64,000 nucleotides of DNA from Azoarcus sp. L1K30 (GTDB taxonomy: Bacteria; Pseudomonadota; Gammaproteobacteria; Burkholderiales; Rhodocyclaceae): NCBI RefSeq assembly GCF_018122735.1, contig NZ_JAGRRD010000001.1, positions 1,702,081 through 1,766,080 of the forward strand, written 5' to 3'. Below are positions 53,248-61,777 of this stretch, piece by piece (positions within the stretch are counted from its first letter, which is position 1; the number at the start of each line of letters is the position of its first letter). The notes beneath the pieces are model-generated. The model had not been told where the DNA came from. It worked only from the letters and a program-made list of their open reading frames with translations, and ran no database searches. Both the position numbers and the translations under genes were made by a program.

Positions 53248-54135
53248 CTACCCGCCAAGCAAGCGACGCAAATGATTGGGCAACACGAACTGGGCCCAGT
53301 GCACATCACCGTTGTAATGCTGCAAGTTGCCGATGCCACGCTCGGCAATGCGTCGATCGATCTCAGCGGCGTCCACCGACAGCGGGTCGAGCGTGGCCGA
53401 CGCGGTGGCCAGCCCCCACAGGCTGCCGTACAGCGGGATGTAGAGAAAATAGGGCCTGACTACGGCAAACACCCGACGCAGTCTGGACACCAGATCGCGC
53501 ACGCGCGCGGGCTGGAACACCGGAGAGCCGATATGCAGGCTGAGCGCACCGCCCGGGTTCAGCATCGCCGAGCAGGCGCGCAGGAAGTCTTCCGCGTAGA
53601 GGGCCTCGGCGGGGCCGACCGGGTCGGTCAGGTCGAGCACGATGAGGTCGAACGATTCGCCGGCGGCGGGGCCATCTTCCATGACATAGCGCAGGCCGTC
53701 ACCGATACGGATATCCAGCCGCGGATCGTCGAGCGCGCCATGATGTACCGACTGCAGGTGGTGGCGCGCGATATCGATGACTTTTGGATCGAGCTCGGCG
53801 AGCACGACCCGCTCCATGCCCGGGTACTTGAACAGCTCGTCGGCCGAACCACCGTCGCCACCGCCGATGATCAGCGCACTGCGCGGCCCGGGATGAGCCA
53901 TGGCCGGCACATGGATCATGTTCTCGTGATAGTAGAACTCGTCAGCCTCTGAGGTCATGAAACAGCCATCGAGCCGGAACAGGCGACCGAACTGCGGCGT
54001 GTCCCACACCTCGTACGCCTGAAACTCGGATTGACCGCGCTCGATCAGGCGCCCGCCACGGTAGAAGTATCCGGCATCGTCGTTGAGCTCCTCGAAAATC
54101 AGCCCCTCGGCTTCAGGCAGTCCGGCATCGCTCAT
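53248..54135 (-). CDS. speE: spermidine synthase
   Basis: 295-aa aminopropyltransferase. FQAYEVWDTPQFGRLFRLDG is the N-terminal beta domain; SALIIGGGDGGSADELFKYP binds decarboxylated SAM; VVLAELDPKVIDIARHH and LIVLDLTDPVGPAEALY hold the acidic residues that contact donor and diamine. It makes spermidine from putrescine. It follows speD with a 3-base gap, the standard arrangement. The C-terminal region after residue 230 is less conserved, so activity on a related polyamine is possible. Confidence 0.92.
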   Translation of the reverse strand: MSDAGLPEAEGLIFEELNDDAGYFYRGGRLIERGQSEFQAYEVWDTPQFGRLFRLDGCFMTSEADEFYYHENMIHVPAMAHPGPRSALIIGGGDGGSADELFKYPGMERVVLAELDPKVIDIARHHLQSVHHGALDDPRLDIRIGDGLRYVMEDGPAAGESFDLIVLDLTDPVGPAEALYAEDFLRACSAMLNPGGALSLHIGSPVFQPARVRDLVSRLRRVFAVVRPYFLYIPLYGSLWGLATASATLDPLSVDAAEIDRRIAERGIGNLQHYNGDVHWAQFVLPNHLRRLLGG

Positions 54136-54138
54136 CGA

Positions 54139-54528
54139 TCAGACCTCAGCAGGCAAGCGACCACGAACGACCTCATGATCCACGCGATCCTCCGGCCCCA
54201 TTGCTGCAATCACGCGCTCGAACACCCGTCGGGCACGATCGCTGTTGTCGCGCGAGAAATTGCACACATACACATCGAGGGTCACATCGCCACTCTCCGG
54301 CCAGGTGTGGATGGCCAGATGGGATTCGGCCAGCACCACGGTACCGGTCACGCCCGCAGCGTCTCCCGAAACCTCGTCCACGAACTGGTAGAAGTATGCA
54401 CCCAGCGGTGTCAGGCCGGCGGCGCGACATTCGCCAACGCACAGCGCTTCGAGTTCGGCGCATTCACACATGAGTTTTCCCGCATCGGCACAGCGATACA
54501 GATCGGCAATCAGATGAAGACCATTCAT
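54139..54528 (-). CDS. speD: S-adenosylmethionine decarboxylase proenzyme (short, SpeH type)
   Basis: 129-aa prokaryotic class 1B AdoMet decarboxylase. TGTVVLAESHLAIHTWPESG contains Ser69, the residue that becomes the pyruvoyl group after self-cleavage at Glu-Ser, and the conserved His-Thr-Trp. FYQFVDEVSGDAAGVTG is the substrate region. ATG 54528 (MNGLHLIADLYRC) fits the family start. It supplies decarboxylated SAM to SpeE directly downstream. The leader (54529-54604) is AT-rich and has a TTGACA on the minus strand, but no -10 at the right spacing is clear. Confidence 0.92.
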   Translation of the reverse strand: MNGLHLIADLYRCADAGKLMCECAELEALCVGECRAAGLTPLGAYFYQFVDEVSGDAAGVTGTVVLAESHLAIHTWPESGDVTLDVYVCNFSRDNSDRARRVFERVIAAMGPEDRVDHEVVRGRLPAEV

Positions 54529-54604
54529 TGACAGAATAGAACGTCCGGGTTGAAACAAGCCCGACATTCTAGCATGCATGTTTTGTCAAACATTTCTGCA
54601 AATA

Positions 54605-55351
54605 TTACTCAATGACGTGTGGCGATGTGAAACCTGTCTGCCAGGCGGCCGTGTCGAAGGTAAAGGACGCTTGATCGCGCCGCCAGACAACGGCCTCCGG
54701 CGCAACCATCAGCCACCAGGTCTGGCTGGCACCATAGGGCGAAGGCCGCGAGAAGCCATCGATCGAAAGCAGCGCGACGCACCACGCCGGATCGGGGTCT
54801 CGCACCGAACGGTAGATAATCGCGCCGACGCCGGCATCGCGCGCCACGCGGGCAAACGCCTGTGTGCCCGCGTAGTCTGACGGATGGCCCCAGCGCTCGA
54901 CATCGCGATCGAAGGGCGCCGCACGCAGGTCGACGGCCGACGTCGCCATCTGCGCACGGAATGCGGTGTGTGCCAGCGGGTCCAGCCGCTGCAGATCGAC
55001 CGCATCCATCAGAAAGCGCCAGCGCCAGTAGCCGAGTTCGGCGCAGGCGGTGCGCACGCCGGCCGCACCGTAGAACACGCCGGGATCGGTGGCGGCGCGA
55101 AAGCGTGAACCGCCGCGCCGGGTGGGGTAACGAAACGGCGCAGCAAGCAGATAATCCAGCGTTTCGGCCTGGCGGGGCAGTGCGGGCTTGCCATCCTCGA
55201 GCAAGGCTTCGAGCACATCCTGCTCGTCCCGGCTGTCAACGATCTTCATCGTGGACGCGACATGCTGCGCCTCCACGATGCGCCACGCAGTGCCACGCCA
55301 GGCACGCGCCTCAGACGAGACCGCGCGAGGCGTCCAGGTACTGAACGACAC
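54605..55351 (-). CDS. RES-domain toxin
   Basis: About 248-aa RES protein, the toxin type that degrades NAD+ and arrests growth. AWRIVEAQHVASTMKIVDSR is the N-terminal element; PTRRGGSRFRA (Arg), VRTACAELGYWRW (Glu) and AGVGAIIYRSVRDP (Ser) are the three family motifs, all intact. No ATG stands near the domain start. A GTG at 55351 has GAGGGG 7 bases upstream and is chosen; GTG 55276 is the alternative. It overlaps the antitoxin gene by about 41 bases, so the toxin is translated after the antitoxin. Confidence 0.83.
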   Translation of the reverse strand: MSFSTWTPRAVSSEARAWRGTAWRIVEAQHVASTMKIVDSRDEQDVLEALLEDGKPALPRQAETLDYLLAAPFRYPTRRGGSRFRAATDPGVFYGAAGVRTACAELGYWRWRFLMDAVDLQRLDPLAHTAFRAQMATSAVDLRAAPFDRDVERWGHPSDYAGTQAFARVARDAGVGAIIYRSVRDPDPAWCVALLSIDGFSRPSPYGASQTWWLMVAPEAVVWRRDQASFTFDTAAWQTGFTSPHVIE

Positions 55352-55691
55352 GGACCAGCCCCTCGGTACTGCGTATGAGTTCAATCGGGCGCCCGTTAAG
55401 CGCGCGGTTCTCGCTCTTGAGCCATGCGCGCGCGCTGACCTCGTTGCCGACGATGGAGTCGAGCGCCCGAAATGCGCGCACGAACAGCACGGCGAATTCC
55501 CACTCCTTGCGCCCTTGATCGAGCAGATAGTCCCCGCTGTAGATTCGCGTCACCGTCGCCGGGCTGACACCGAGCACGCGCGCGAGCAAGGCACGGGATA
55601 CCTCCAGCCGCTCGGCCGCGCGCGCCACCGCCTTGCTCAATACGAACGCGGCTTCAGGCTTGACTGCGGACTGGGGAGAAACCAATGCCAT
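55311..55691 (-). CDS. Xre/MbcA/ParS-type antitoxin (DUF2384)
   Basis: 126-aa partner of the RES toxin. Residues 20-60 form a helix-turn-helix (RLEVSRALLARVLGVSPATV). Residues 65-126 are the MbcA/ParS toxin-binding domain (FAVLFVRAFRALDSIVGNEV, ARAWLKSENRALNGRPIELI). AAGGAGGTG stands 5-6 bases before the ATG, the strongest ribosome site seen in the window, consistent with excess antitoxin. Promoter elements TTCCAT (55741-55736) and TATTCT (55719-55714) lie upstream. It should repress its own operon. Confidence 0.88.
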   Translation of the reverse strand: MALVSPQSAVKPEAAFVLSKAVARAAERLEVSRALLARVLGVSPATVTRIYSGDYLLDQGRKEWEFAVLFVRAFRALDSIVGNEVSARAWLKSENRALNGRPIELIRSTEGLVRVVQYLDASRGLV

Positions 55692-55730
55692 TGAGCACCT
55701 CCTTTCTACTGAAAGAATAGCACAATCATT

Positions 55731-55742
55731 TTTCCATGGAAA
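55731..55742. promoter_or_regulatory. palindromic operator candidate over the toxin-antitoxin promoter
   Basis: TTTCCATGGAAA is a perfect 12-base palindrome 40 bases upstream of the antitoxin ATG. It covers the proposed -35 element (TTCCAT on the minus strand, 16 bases from TATTCT). The helix-turn-helix of the antitoxin is the natural ligand for autoregulation; this is inferred from position and symmetry. Confidence 0.5.
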
Positions 55743-55758
55743 TCAATGGACATCCGAC

Positions 55759-56391
55759 TCAGGACGATCGAAACCGCCCGGCGCCAGCATCGTCTGCGTA
55801 CTCAAGACCGCCCTCCGTCACGAACGCCACCAGCGCGGGATAGAAGCGAAGAAACCCGGCCTCCATCGCCGCCCATTGCGCCGGATCGAGCGTATCGAGG
55901 CTGGCACCGAGTGCGAGGGGTCGGCGCAATCTCCTGCCGATGCCGTCGAGCGCATGACGCAGCCCCTCGACACTGCAATAGGTGGACAGCCAGTCCTGCT
56001 CCGCCATCCGGCGCAAGGGCAAGGGCAGGCCGTCGGGTAATGCGGGATGCGCCGGTGTGCACGACAGCAACTGGGCATAGTTGTCCGCGAGAAACGCCTG
56101 CAGCGCCTGATCATTGAAGGCCGACCAGTGCCTTGCCAGCCAGTGGTCGTAGAGCATATCCACCAGCACGCCGCCATAGCGGCGCCATGGCGGCGCAAAG
56201 CAGCGCACGGCTGCACGATGTTCGGGGTGCGCATCGGTAAAGGCATCGACCCGGCGATGCAGGCGAATACCCAGCGCCAGCGCAGGCGGCAGGTCGTCCG
56301 GCAACGGCCCCTTGACGAAATCACCCAGCAGGTTGCCCAGCGGCGAGGTGCCGCTGACGTGGGCCAATTGCAGGTGCGCAAGGAAATTCAT
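55759..56391 (-). CDS. acpH: ACP phosphodiesterase
   Basis: 210-aa AcpH (DUF479) protein, which removes 4'-phosphopantetheine from holo-ACP. MNFLAHLQLAHVSGTSPLGN, LLGDFVKG, GIRLHRRVDAFTDAHPEHR and LVDMLYDHWLARHW carry the conserved His/Asp residues of the HD-like metal site in the expected order. The length is usual. The ATG is 7 bases from the upstream YjdF-like stop, so they may be co-transcribed. Action on the dedicated ACP at 17844 is possible but speculative. Confidence 0.9.
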   Translation of the reverse strand: MNFLAHLQLAHVSGTSPLGNLLGDFVKGPLPDDLPPALALGIRLHRRVDAFTDAHPEHRAAVRCFAPPWRRYGGVLVDMLYDHWLARHWSAFNDQALQAFLADNYAQLLSCTPAHPALPDGLPLPLRRMAEQDWLSTYCSVEGLRHALDGIGRRLRRPLALGASLDTLDPAQWAAMEAGFLRFYPALVAFVTEGGLEYADDAGAGRFRSS

Positions 56392-56398
56392 CCGCCAG

Positions 56399-57049
56399 TC
56401 ACCCTGAGTGTCGTGTTCGCGGCCTTCGTCCGAGCTCCCGGTCGTGCCAATGCGACAGCAGCAACACCGTCACCAGCGCACCGAGAAAAGCCATGAACAT
56501 GTCGGACTGGGTATCCCACTGATCGCCCTGGGTGCCGAGGAATTCGTCCGCACCCTGCCCCATCGCCAGCGCAGCCCCCCATTCGACGAGCTCATACCAG
56601 GCACTGATGGCCATGGCTACGCAGATAGACAGAAAACCCGCCATCCGTCGCCCATTGACGTAAGCGCCGGCCAGAAGAATCTCGCGTGCCGCCAGCGCCG
56701 GCACCAGCCCCTGCGCAAAATGGCCAACCTTGTCATAGGGATTGCGTGCACTCGACAGCAGGTCCTGCAGCCAGAAGCCGAACGGCACACGCGCGTATGT
56801 ATAGGTGCCGCCCACGATCAGAATCACCGCATGGACAAAAATCAAGCCGTATAGAAGCGAGGTGAGCGGGTGCTTGCGGTAGCTGAGCACCAGCACCGGC
56901 AAGACAATGATGACGGGCGCTACTTCCATCAACCACGTCGCGCGATCGTAGGGTGACACGCCGGAGACGACCAGGAACAGGCAAATCAGCACTGCCGCCC
57001 CCAACAGTCGCAACTCGCGCGACGTCACCACACTTGCGGCCCGGTTCAT
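56399..57049 (-). CDS. DUF2238 (YjdF-like) membrane protein
   Basis: 216-aa inner-membrane protein with about six helices. LLYGLIFVHAVILIVGGTYT, NPYDKVGHFAQGLVPALAAR and AWYELVEWGAALAMGQGADE followed by FLGTQGDQWDTQSDM are the strongly conserved DUF2238 blocks with many charged residues in or near membrane segments. Its function is unknown. The short gap to acpH suggests one transcript. The 79 bases to ccoG show no clear terminator. Confidence 0.87.
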   Translation of the reverse strand: MNRAASVVTSRELRLLGAAVLICLFLVVSGVSPYDRATWLMEVAPVIIVLPVLVLSYRKHPLTSLLYGLIFVHAVILIVGGTYTYARVPFGFWLQDLLSSARNPYDKVGHFAQGLVPALAAREILLAGAYVNGRRMAGFLSICVAMAISAWYELVEWGAALAMGQGADEFLGTQGDQWDTQSDMFMAFLGALVTVLLLSHWHDRELGRRPRTRHSG

Positions 57050-57128
57050 TGCTCCACCTCGCTACGCTGCATCGTTCAAGCCTGACGGAAGGACGTCGCC
57101 ATTGCACAGCGCAACATGATGCCAAAAA

Positions 57129-58535
57129 TCAGGGCATCCAGAACCTCGCATCTTCGGTCACCGATATTTCGGGCCGGTCGACATCCACCACAGTAAAGCG
57201 AATCGGATGCGATCCGCCGTGCAGCGCACCGGGCTCGACACGAACCCTGGCTGTCGCCGACGCTGACGCCGCCGCGGGAACGACCAGCTCGAGTGGTGCC
57301 GACAGATGGATGCTGTCGATGCCCGCCACGGTGACGGCAAAAAGCCGCGGCTGTTCGCTGGCGTTGATCACCTGCAGTTGGAATGCGTTTTCGATCGATC
57401 CCTCGGTGGTCTCGGTCGCGAGCGCCGCACGATCGCGTTCGATATCGAGCTTGACCGGCACCCGCATGGCGAGCGTCCATACCGTGACCGCAAGCAAGGA
57501 AAGGAACACCACCGAGTAGATCAGCACACGTGGGCGCATACTGCGCTTGATGATCGTGGCCCGCGACGACCGGTTCTTGAGCGCGTTCTCGGTGGAGTAG
57601 CGGATCAGCCCTCGCGGATAGTTCATCCTGTCCATGACCTGATCACATGCATCGATGCAGGCCGCGCAACCGATACATTCCAGTTGCAGTCCGTCGCGGA
57701 TGTCGATTCCGGTCGGACACACCTGGACGCAGATGCTGCAATCGATGCAGTCTCCCAATCCCTTCTCAGCCGGCACCACCTTCTTCGACCGCCCGCCACG
57801 CGGTTCGCCCCGCTTTTCATCGTAAGCAACGATCAGCGTGTCGGGGTCGAACATGACAAACTGGAACTGCGCATAAGGGCAGATGTACTTGCACATCTGT
57901 TCGCGCATGAAGCCGGCGTTGCCATAAGTGGCAGCACCGTAGAACAGCACCCAGAAGGTTTCCCAGCCACTGAGCGACAAGTTCAGCATTGCGCTGGCGA
58001 GTTCGCGAATCGGGGTGAAGTAGCCCACGAAGGTGAAGCCTGTCCACAGCGCCAGCACCAGCCATGCCCCATGCTTTGCCACCTTGAGTCCAAGCTTGCG
58101 CGCAGACCACGGCGCCGCATCGAGCTTCATGCGCTGCGGGCGGTCGCCTTCGATGTGGTGTTCGATCCACAGGAATAGCTCGGTATAGACCGTCTGCGGA
58201 CAGGTATAGCCGCACCACAATCGCCCTGCCACCGTGGTGAAGAGAAACAATGCCAGCGCCGACAGGACGAGCAGCACCGCAAGATAGATGATGTCCTGCG
58301 GCCACAGCACGAAATCGAAAACGTAGAAGCGCCGTGCATCGAGATCGAACAGCACCGCTTGACGACCGTTCCAGGGCAGCCAGCACAGACCGTAGAACAC
58401 GATCTGGGTGAGCCAGGCGAACACCCAGCGCCAACGCTGAAAGACACCGCGTATCGAGCGAGGATAGACCTTGGGGTCGGATGCAAAAAGCGGCTGAATC
58501 GGAATGACGGTCTGAGGCTTGCGCGAGTCGGACAT
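57129..58535 (-). CDS. ccoG: cytochrome c oxidase accessory protein CcoG (FixG/RdxA)
   Basis: 468-aa membrane ferredoxin-like protein that reduces copper during cbb3 oxidase assembly. It has about five membrane segments, the WCGYTCPQTVYTELF motif, two [4Fe-4S] motifs (CIDCSICVQVCP and CIGCAACIDACD) and a C-terminal periplasmic Ig-like domain (FixG_C). ATG 58535 (MSDSRKPQTVIPIQPLF) is preferred to ATG 58583 because homologues start here and because the NsrR box at 58585-58607 would otherwise touch the start codon. It is divergent from nsrR. No ccoNOP genes are in the window. Confidence 0.92.
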   Translation of the reverse strand: MSDSRKPQTVIPIQPLFASDPKVYPRSIRGVFQRWRWVFAWLTQIVFYGLCWLPWNGRQAVLFDLDARRFYVFDFVLWPQDIIYLAVLLVLSALALFLFTTVAGRLWCGYTCPQTVYTELFLWIEHHIEGDRPQRMKLDAAPWSARKLGLKVAKHGAWLVLALWTGFTFVGYFTPIRELASAMLNLSLSGWETFWVLFYGAATYGNAGFMREQMCKYICPYAQFQFVMFDPDTLIVAYDEKRGEPRGGRSKKVVPAEKGLGDCIDCSICVQVCPTGIDIRDGLQLECIGCAACIDACDQVMDRMNYPRGLIRYSTENALKNRSSRATIIKRSMRPRVLIYSVVFLSLLAVTVWTLAMRVPVKLDIERDRAALATETTEGSIENAFQLQVINASEQPRLFAVTVAGIDSIHLSAPLELVVPAAASASATARVRVEPGALHGGSHPIRFTVVDVDRPEISVTEDARFWMP

Positions 58536-58584
58536 GGATCGGTGGCCGTTGGGGTTGCGATGAGCCGGTCTGGGTGCCGACATT

Positions 58585-58607
58585 AAGGTGTATTTTTAAT
58601 ATATGTT
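58585..58607. promoter_or_regulatory. NsrR-binding site between ccoG and nsrR
   Basis: A 23-base element with half sites AAGGTGTATTT and AATATATGTT matches the NsrR consensus (AAGATGYATTT, one base, AAATRCATCTT) at 19 of 23 positions by eye. It stands 50 bases upstream of the preferred ccoG start and 56 bases upstream of nsrR, where a nitric-oxide-sensitive repressor would control both. The binding protein is encoded next to it. Confidence 0.65.
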
Positions 58608-58635
58608 CAGCCTAACAGCGCAGCGGTTCATAATC

Positions 58636-58654
58636 AACATATTGGATACACCTT
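58636..58654. promoter_or_regulatory. second, shorter NsrR-like element in opposite orientation
   Basis: AACATATTGGATACACCTT read on the minus strand is AAGGTGTAT, two bases, then AATATGTT; it repeats the ends of the 58585-58607 box with a shorter centre. It lies 10 bases before the nsrR ATG and would overlap its ribosome site. It could be a weaker second site or the remains of a duplicated one. Confidence 0.35.
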
Positions 58655-58663
58655 CAAACCCAT

Positions 58664-59125
58664 ATGCGTCTCAGCGCTTTTTCCGATTACTCACTTCGCG
58701 TGCTGATGCTCCTCGGCGCGAATACGGATCGCCTTGTCACGATCGCCGAGATTGCGCGAATTCACGGCATCTCCGAGAACCACCTGACCAAGGTCGTGCA
58801 TCAACTGGGGCGCGGCGGCTTCATCGAAACCCTGCGTGGCAAGGGTGGTGGCATGCGCCTGGCGCGCCCCCCGCACCGGATCGTGCTTGGAGAGGTATTG
58901 CGCCAGACCGAAACCGACTTCTCCCTGGTCGAGTGCTTCACCACCGATTCGCACTGTCAGATCGAAGCCGGCTGTCAGCTCAAGCCTATCCTGGGCGAAG
59001 CCATGGCCGCCATGTTGCGCGTTGTGGACCGCTACACCCTGGCCGACACGCTGCGCCCACCGCTCGACACGAGAGCCCTGGTCCGCATGGTCCCGTCCCG
59101 GCACACGACGGAAGGCGACGAGTAG
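58664..59125 (+). CDS. nsrR: NsrR-type Rrf2 family nitric-oxide-sensing repressor
   Basis: 153-aa Rrf2 regulator. MRLSAFSDYSLRVLMLLGAN and the winged-helix segment ISENHLTKVVHQLGRGGFIE match NsrR closely, including the GGF wing turn. Three cysteines in the cluster loop (ECFTTDSHCQIEAGC; spacing C-x6-C-x5-C) would hold the NO-sensitive iron-sulfur cluster; the first interval is slightly longer than in E. coli. IscR-specific features are absent. It probably represses itself and ccoG through the box at 58585-58607, and possibly other nitrogen-oxide genes elsewhere. Confidence 0.88.
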   Translation: MRLSAFSDYSLRVLMLLGANTDRLVTIAEIARIHGISENHLTKVVHQLGRGGFIETLRGKGGGMRLARPPHRIVLGEVLRQTETDFSLVECFTTDSHCQIEAGCQLKPILGEAMAAMLRVVDRYTLADTLRPPLDTRALVRMVPSRHTTEGDE

Positions 59126-59161
59126 TCTGGCATCATTCGCGGCCCATGCGATCGGACATGG

Positions 59162-60346
59162 TCACCCTGGCGCGGCAAGCCGCCCCTGATACAGGGCGGT
59201 AATCAGATCCCGAGGCGTAATGATTCCGATCAGACGCCCCTCGTCGTCGACGATCGGAATGTGGCTATGGCCTGCCCCGCCCAACAGCGCAATCACCTCG
59301 ACCACCGGGGTCAATTCACCCGCCGTCTGCGCAGGCGCACTCATGACCTGACCGACCACCTCGGCCTTGCGGCTGTGCGTGCGGCCGCTGCGGCGAATGA
59401 ACTGCCGCAGCCGATCGTCAAAACCGCGATAGGCGCCCAGATCGGCGCGTCGCATCAGGTCGGCGCGGGTCATGATGCCAACCACCCGCCGCGCCCGATC
59501 CACGACCGGCAAGGCCTTGATCCGATGCCGGCGCATGATCTCCCACGCCTCCTCGAGCAAGGTGCCGTACTCCACCGAAAGCACCTCGCGCGCCATCACA
59601 TCGCCGCACCTCACGGTGCCGAAGCGGCGCTGGTAGGCATGCGCTTCAGCCCGCAGAAAGAGGTCCCGCAAATCGTCGCGGCTGATGTCGAGCACCTGGT
59701 TGTACTCGTCCAGCACCGCATCCAGATCCGCTTCGGCCAAACCCGCCCGCATGAGCGGTGCATGCCCCACAGGTTCGGTTGCGGCGATCACCGCCTTGCG
59801 TTGTGGATAGTGCCGCCCGGTTGCGCGGTTGTAGGTCACGGCCAGCGCCAGCAGACACAGCGAGTTCACCAGCACCGGGTAGATCACGAAGCCATATCCC
59901 AGCGACTCGACACCCGGGCCGCCGACGACCGCAGTCAGCGCAACCGCACCGGCCGGCGGATGAATGCAACGCAGCGCGAACATCACGCCAATCGAAAATG
60001 ACACCGCCACTGCAGCCGCAAGCATCGGTGCCGGAAAGCCACGCGCACAGGTCACGCCGATCGCCGCGGCCAGCACGTTTCCGCCCAGCATCGCCCAGGG
60101 TTGCGCCAGCGGGCTGGCGGGCACGGCGAACAGCAGCACCGCCGAAGCCCCCATCGGGGCAATGATCCAGGGACCTGCGCCATCGGCGGCAAACAGGTGA
60201 CCAATCAGCGCCGTGGCAAGTATTCCAAGCAGCGCACCGAAGCCCGCCCGCAAACGCTCCTGACCATTGACATGCTGCTGGTCGGGCAGGAAGCCCGCCA
60301 TCCGCGTCGACAAGCGCGAACACAGCGCCCGCAGCCGATCCCTCAT
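59162..60346 (-). CDS. HPP family membrane protein with two CBS domains
   Basis: 394-aa protein. Residues 35-185 form the HPP membrane domain with four helices (GPWIIAPMGASAVLLFAVPA, ALRCIHPPAGAVALTAVVGG, the HPP motif). Residues 240-390 are two CBS repeats (VMAREVLSVEYGTLLEEAWE, GHSHIPIVDDEGRLIGIITP), which usually bind adenine nucleotides. Some HPP proteins transport nitrite; the convergent neighbour encodes NsrR, which fits nitrogen-oxide metabolism, but transport here is unproven. ATG 60346 has GAGGTGG 5 bases upstream. Confidence 0.87.
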   Translation of the reverse strand: MRDRLRALCSRLSTRMAGFLPDQQHVNGQERLRAGFGALLGILATALIGHLFAADGAGPWIIAPMGASAVLLFAVPASPLAQPWAMLGGNVLAAAIGVTCARGFPAPMLAAAVAVSFSIGVMFALRCIHPPAGAVALTAVVGGPGVESLGYGFVIYPVLVNSLCLLALAVTYNRATGRHYPQRKAVIAATEPVGHAPLMRAGLAEADLDAVLDEYNQVLDISRDDLRDLFLRAEAHAYQRRFGTVRCGDVMAREVLSVEYGTLLEEAWEIMRRHRIKALPVVDRARRVVGIMTRADLMRRADLGAYRGFDDRLRQFIRRSGRTHSRKAEVVGQVMSAPAQTAGELTPVVEVIALLGGAGHSHIPIVDDEGRLIGIITPRDLITALYQGRLAAPG

Positions 60347-60575
60347 CGGGACCACCTCTGCGCGCCGCGCGAACAGTCGATGAACAGGATGCAATTCAGC
60401 TCACGGGAGAACCCGACAAGAACGTCAAGGGAACGCATATGATGATGTCGCAGGCAGACGATATGATGCTCGCGATTAGACCTGCCGGCGCCCACACATG
60501 GAATGACCCTGATCAAGCAAGCCAGGCAAGCGCAAACGGCGCATACCGCGATTCACACCGTAGCTGCATGACGCT

Positions 60576-61526
60576 TCATGCGCCCCGGGCCCTCGCGGCG
60601 AACGCCGCACGCACCTTGCCCACCAGGGTCACGGCTACCAGCACCACCGCACCCGCAAGGATTCCGACAACGACATCCAGCGCCAGCGGCGTCAATACGC
60701 CGAGCACGCTGCCGACCACCTGCACCCCGGCCACAACGGCGGCCGCAAGCTCGATTCCGTGATGCAGTACCGGCACACCGTGCGTGAGAATGCCGCCGCC
60801 GACCATGAACATGGCCGCGGTACCAACGACGGTCAGTGCTTTCATCAGCCTCGGCGCGGCAAGCAACAGCCCCCGCCCCACGGCACGCCCGAACGCGTTC
60901 GCCTTGTCGAGCAGATGTTGCCCAACATCATCCATCTTGACGATCCCGGCCACCAGACCATAGACGCCCAAGGTCATGACCACGCCGATGGCCGACAGCA
61001 CCGCCAGCTGGCTTGCCAGCGGCTTGTCCGCCACCGTGCCCAGCGCAATGACGATGATCTCGGCCGACAGCACGAAATCGGTACGGATCGCGCCCTTGAT
61101 CTTGTCGGCCTCGAAAGCGGCCAGGTCCACCGTGTCGTCGGCCACGGCCGCCAACTGCCGGACATGTCGAACCGCCTCGTCGGCCTCGCGGTGCAGGAAT
61201 CGGTGCGCCAGCTTTTCCACGCCCTCGAAACAAAGGTAAAGACCGCCCACCATCAACAAGGGCGTGATCAGCCACGGCACGAAGGCACTGATCGCCAGCG
61301 CAGCCGGAACCAGCACGACCTTGTTCCTGAGCGAACCCAGGCAGACCGCCCACACCACCGGCAGTTCGCGCTCCGCACGCACGCCGGAAACCTGCTCCGC
61401 ATTGAGTGCAAGATCGTCGCCAAGCACGCCAGCAGTCTTCTTCGCCGCGACCTTGGTCATCACTGCGACGTCGTCGAGGATGGTAGCAATATCGTCCAAC
61501 AGGGCAAGCAGACTGGCTCCGGCCAT
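60576..61526 (-). CDS. DUF808 (YedI-like) membrane protein
   Basis: 316-aa inner-membrane protein. [20 protein letters not shown] and [20 protein letters not shown] form the characteristic N-terminal signature; [20 protein letters not shown] and [20 protein letters not shown] are other conserved blocks. Six to eight helices are predicted. No function is established for the family. It is transcribed alone, with 229 bases to the HPP gene downstream (nothing recognised there) and 251 bases to the divergent orphan gene upstream. Confidence 0.88.
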   Translation of the reverse strand: MAGASLLALLDDIATILDDVAVMTKVAAKKTAGVLGDDLALNAEQVSGVRAERELPVVWAVCLGSLRNKVVLVPAALAISAFVPWLITPLLMVGGLYLCFEGVEKLAHRFLHREADEAVRHVRQLAAVADDTVDLAAFEADKIKGAIRTDFVLSAEIIVIALGTVADKPLASQLAVLSAIGVVMTLGVYGLVAGIVKMDDVGQHLLDKANAFGRAVGRGLLLAAPRLMKALTVVGTAAMFMVGGGILTHGVPVLHHGIELAAAVVAGVQVVGSVLGVLTPLALDVVVGILAGAVVLVAVTLVGKVRAAFAARARGA

Positions 61527-61777
61527 GGTTCTTATCCGTCATGATTGGTGAATGCCGCCACGTGAGGGCCCTGCGTACGCTCAATTCCAGAACCTGGCGA
61601 GATCGCGGCGGTGGCGGAGAGGAGTGTATCCCTTACCGCAACGATCCGAACATATGGGCTCTGAGCAAGAACCTTCTGCCACAGGCCTCAATTTACTCCA
61701 ATGGCATTAACGTGGAATTTCCGTGATCCATCTTCTATCCTGCCTGTATGGAGTGGGAAAATGGAGGAGACCATAAA

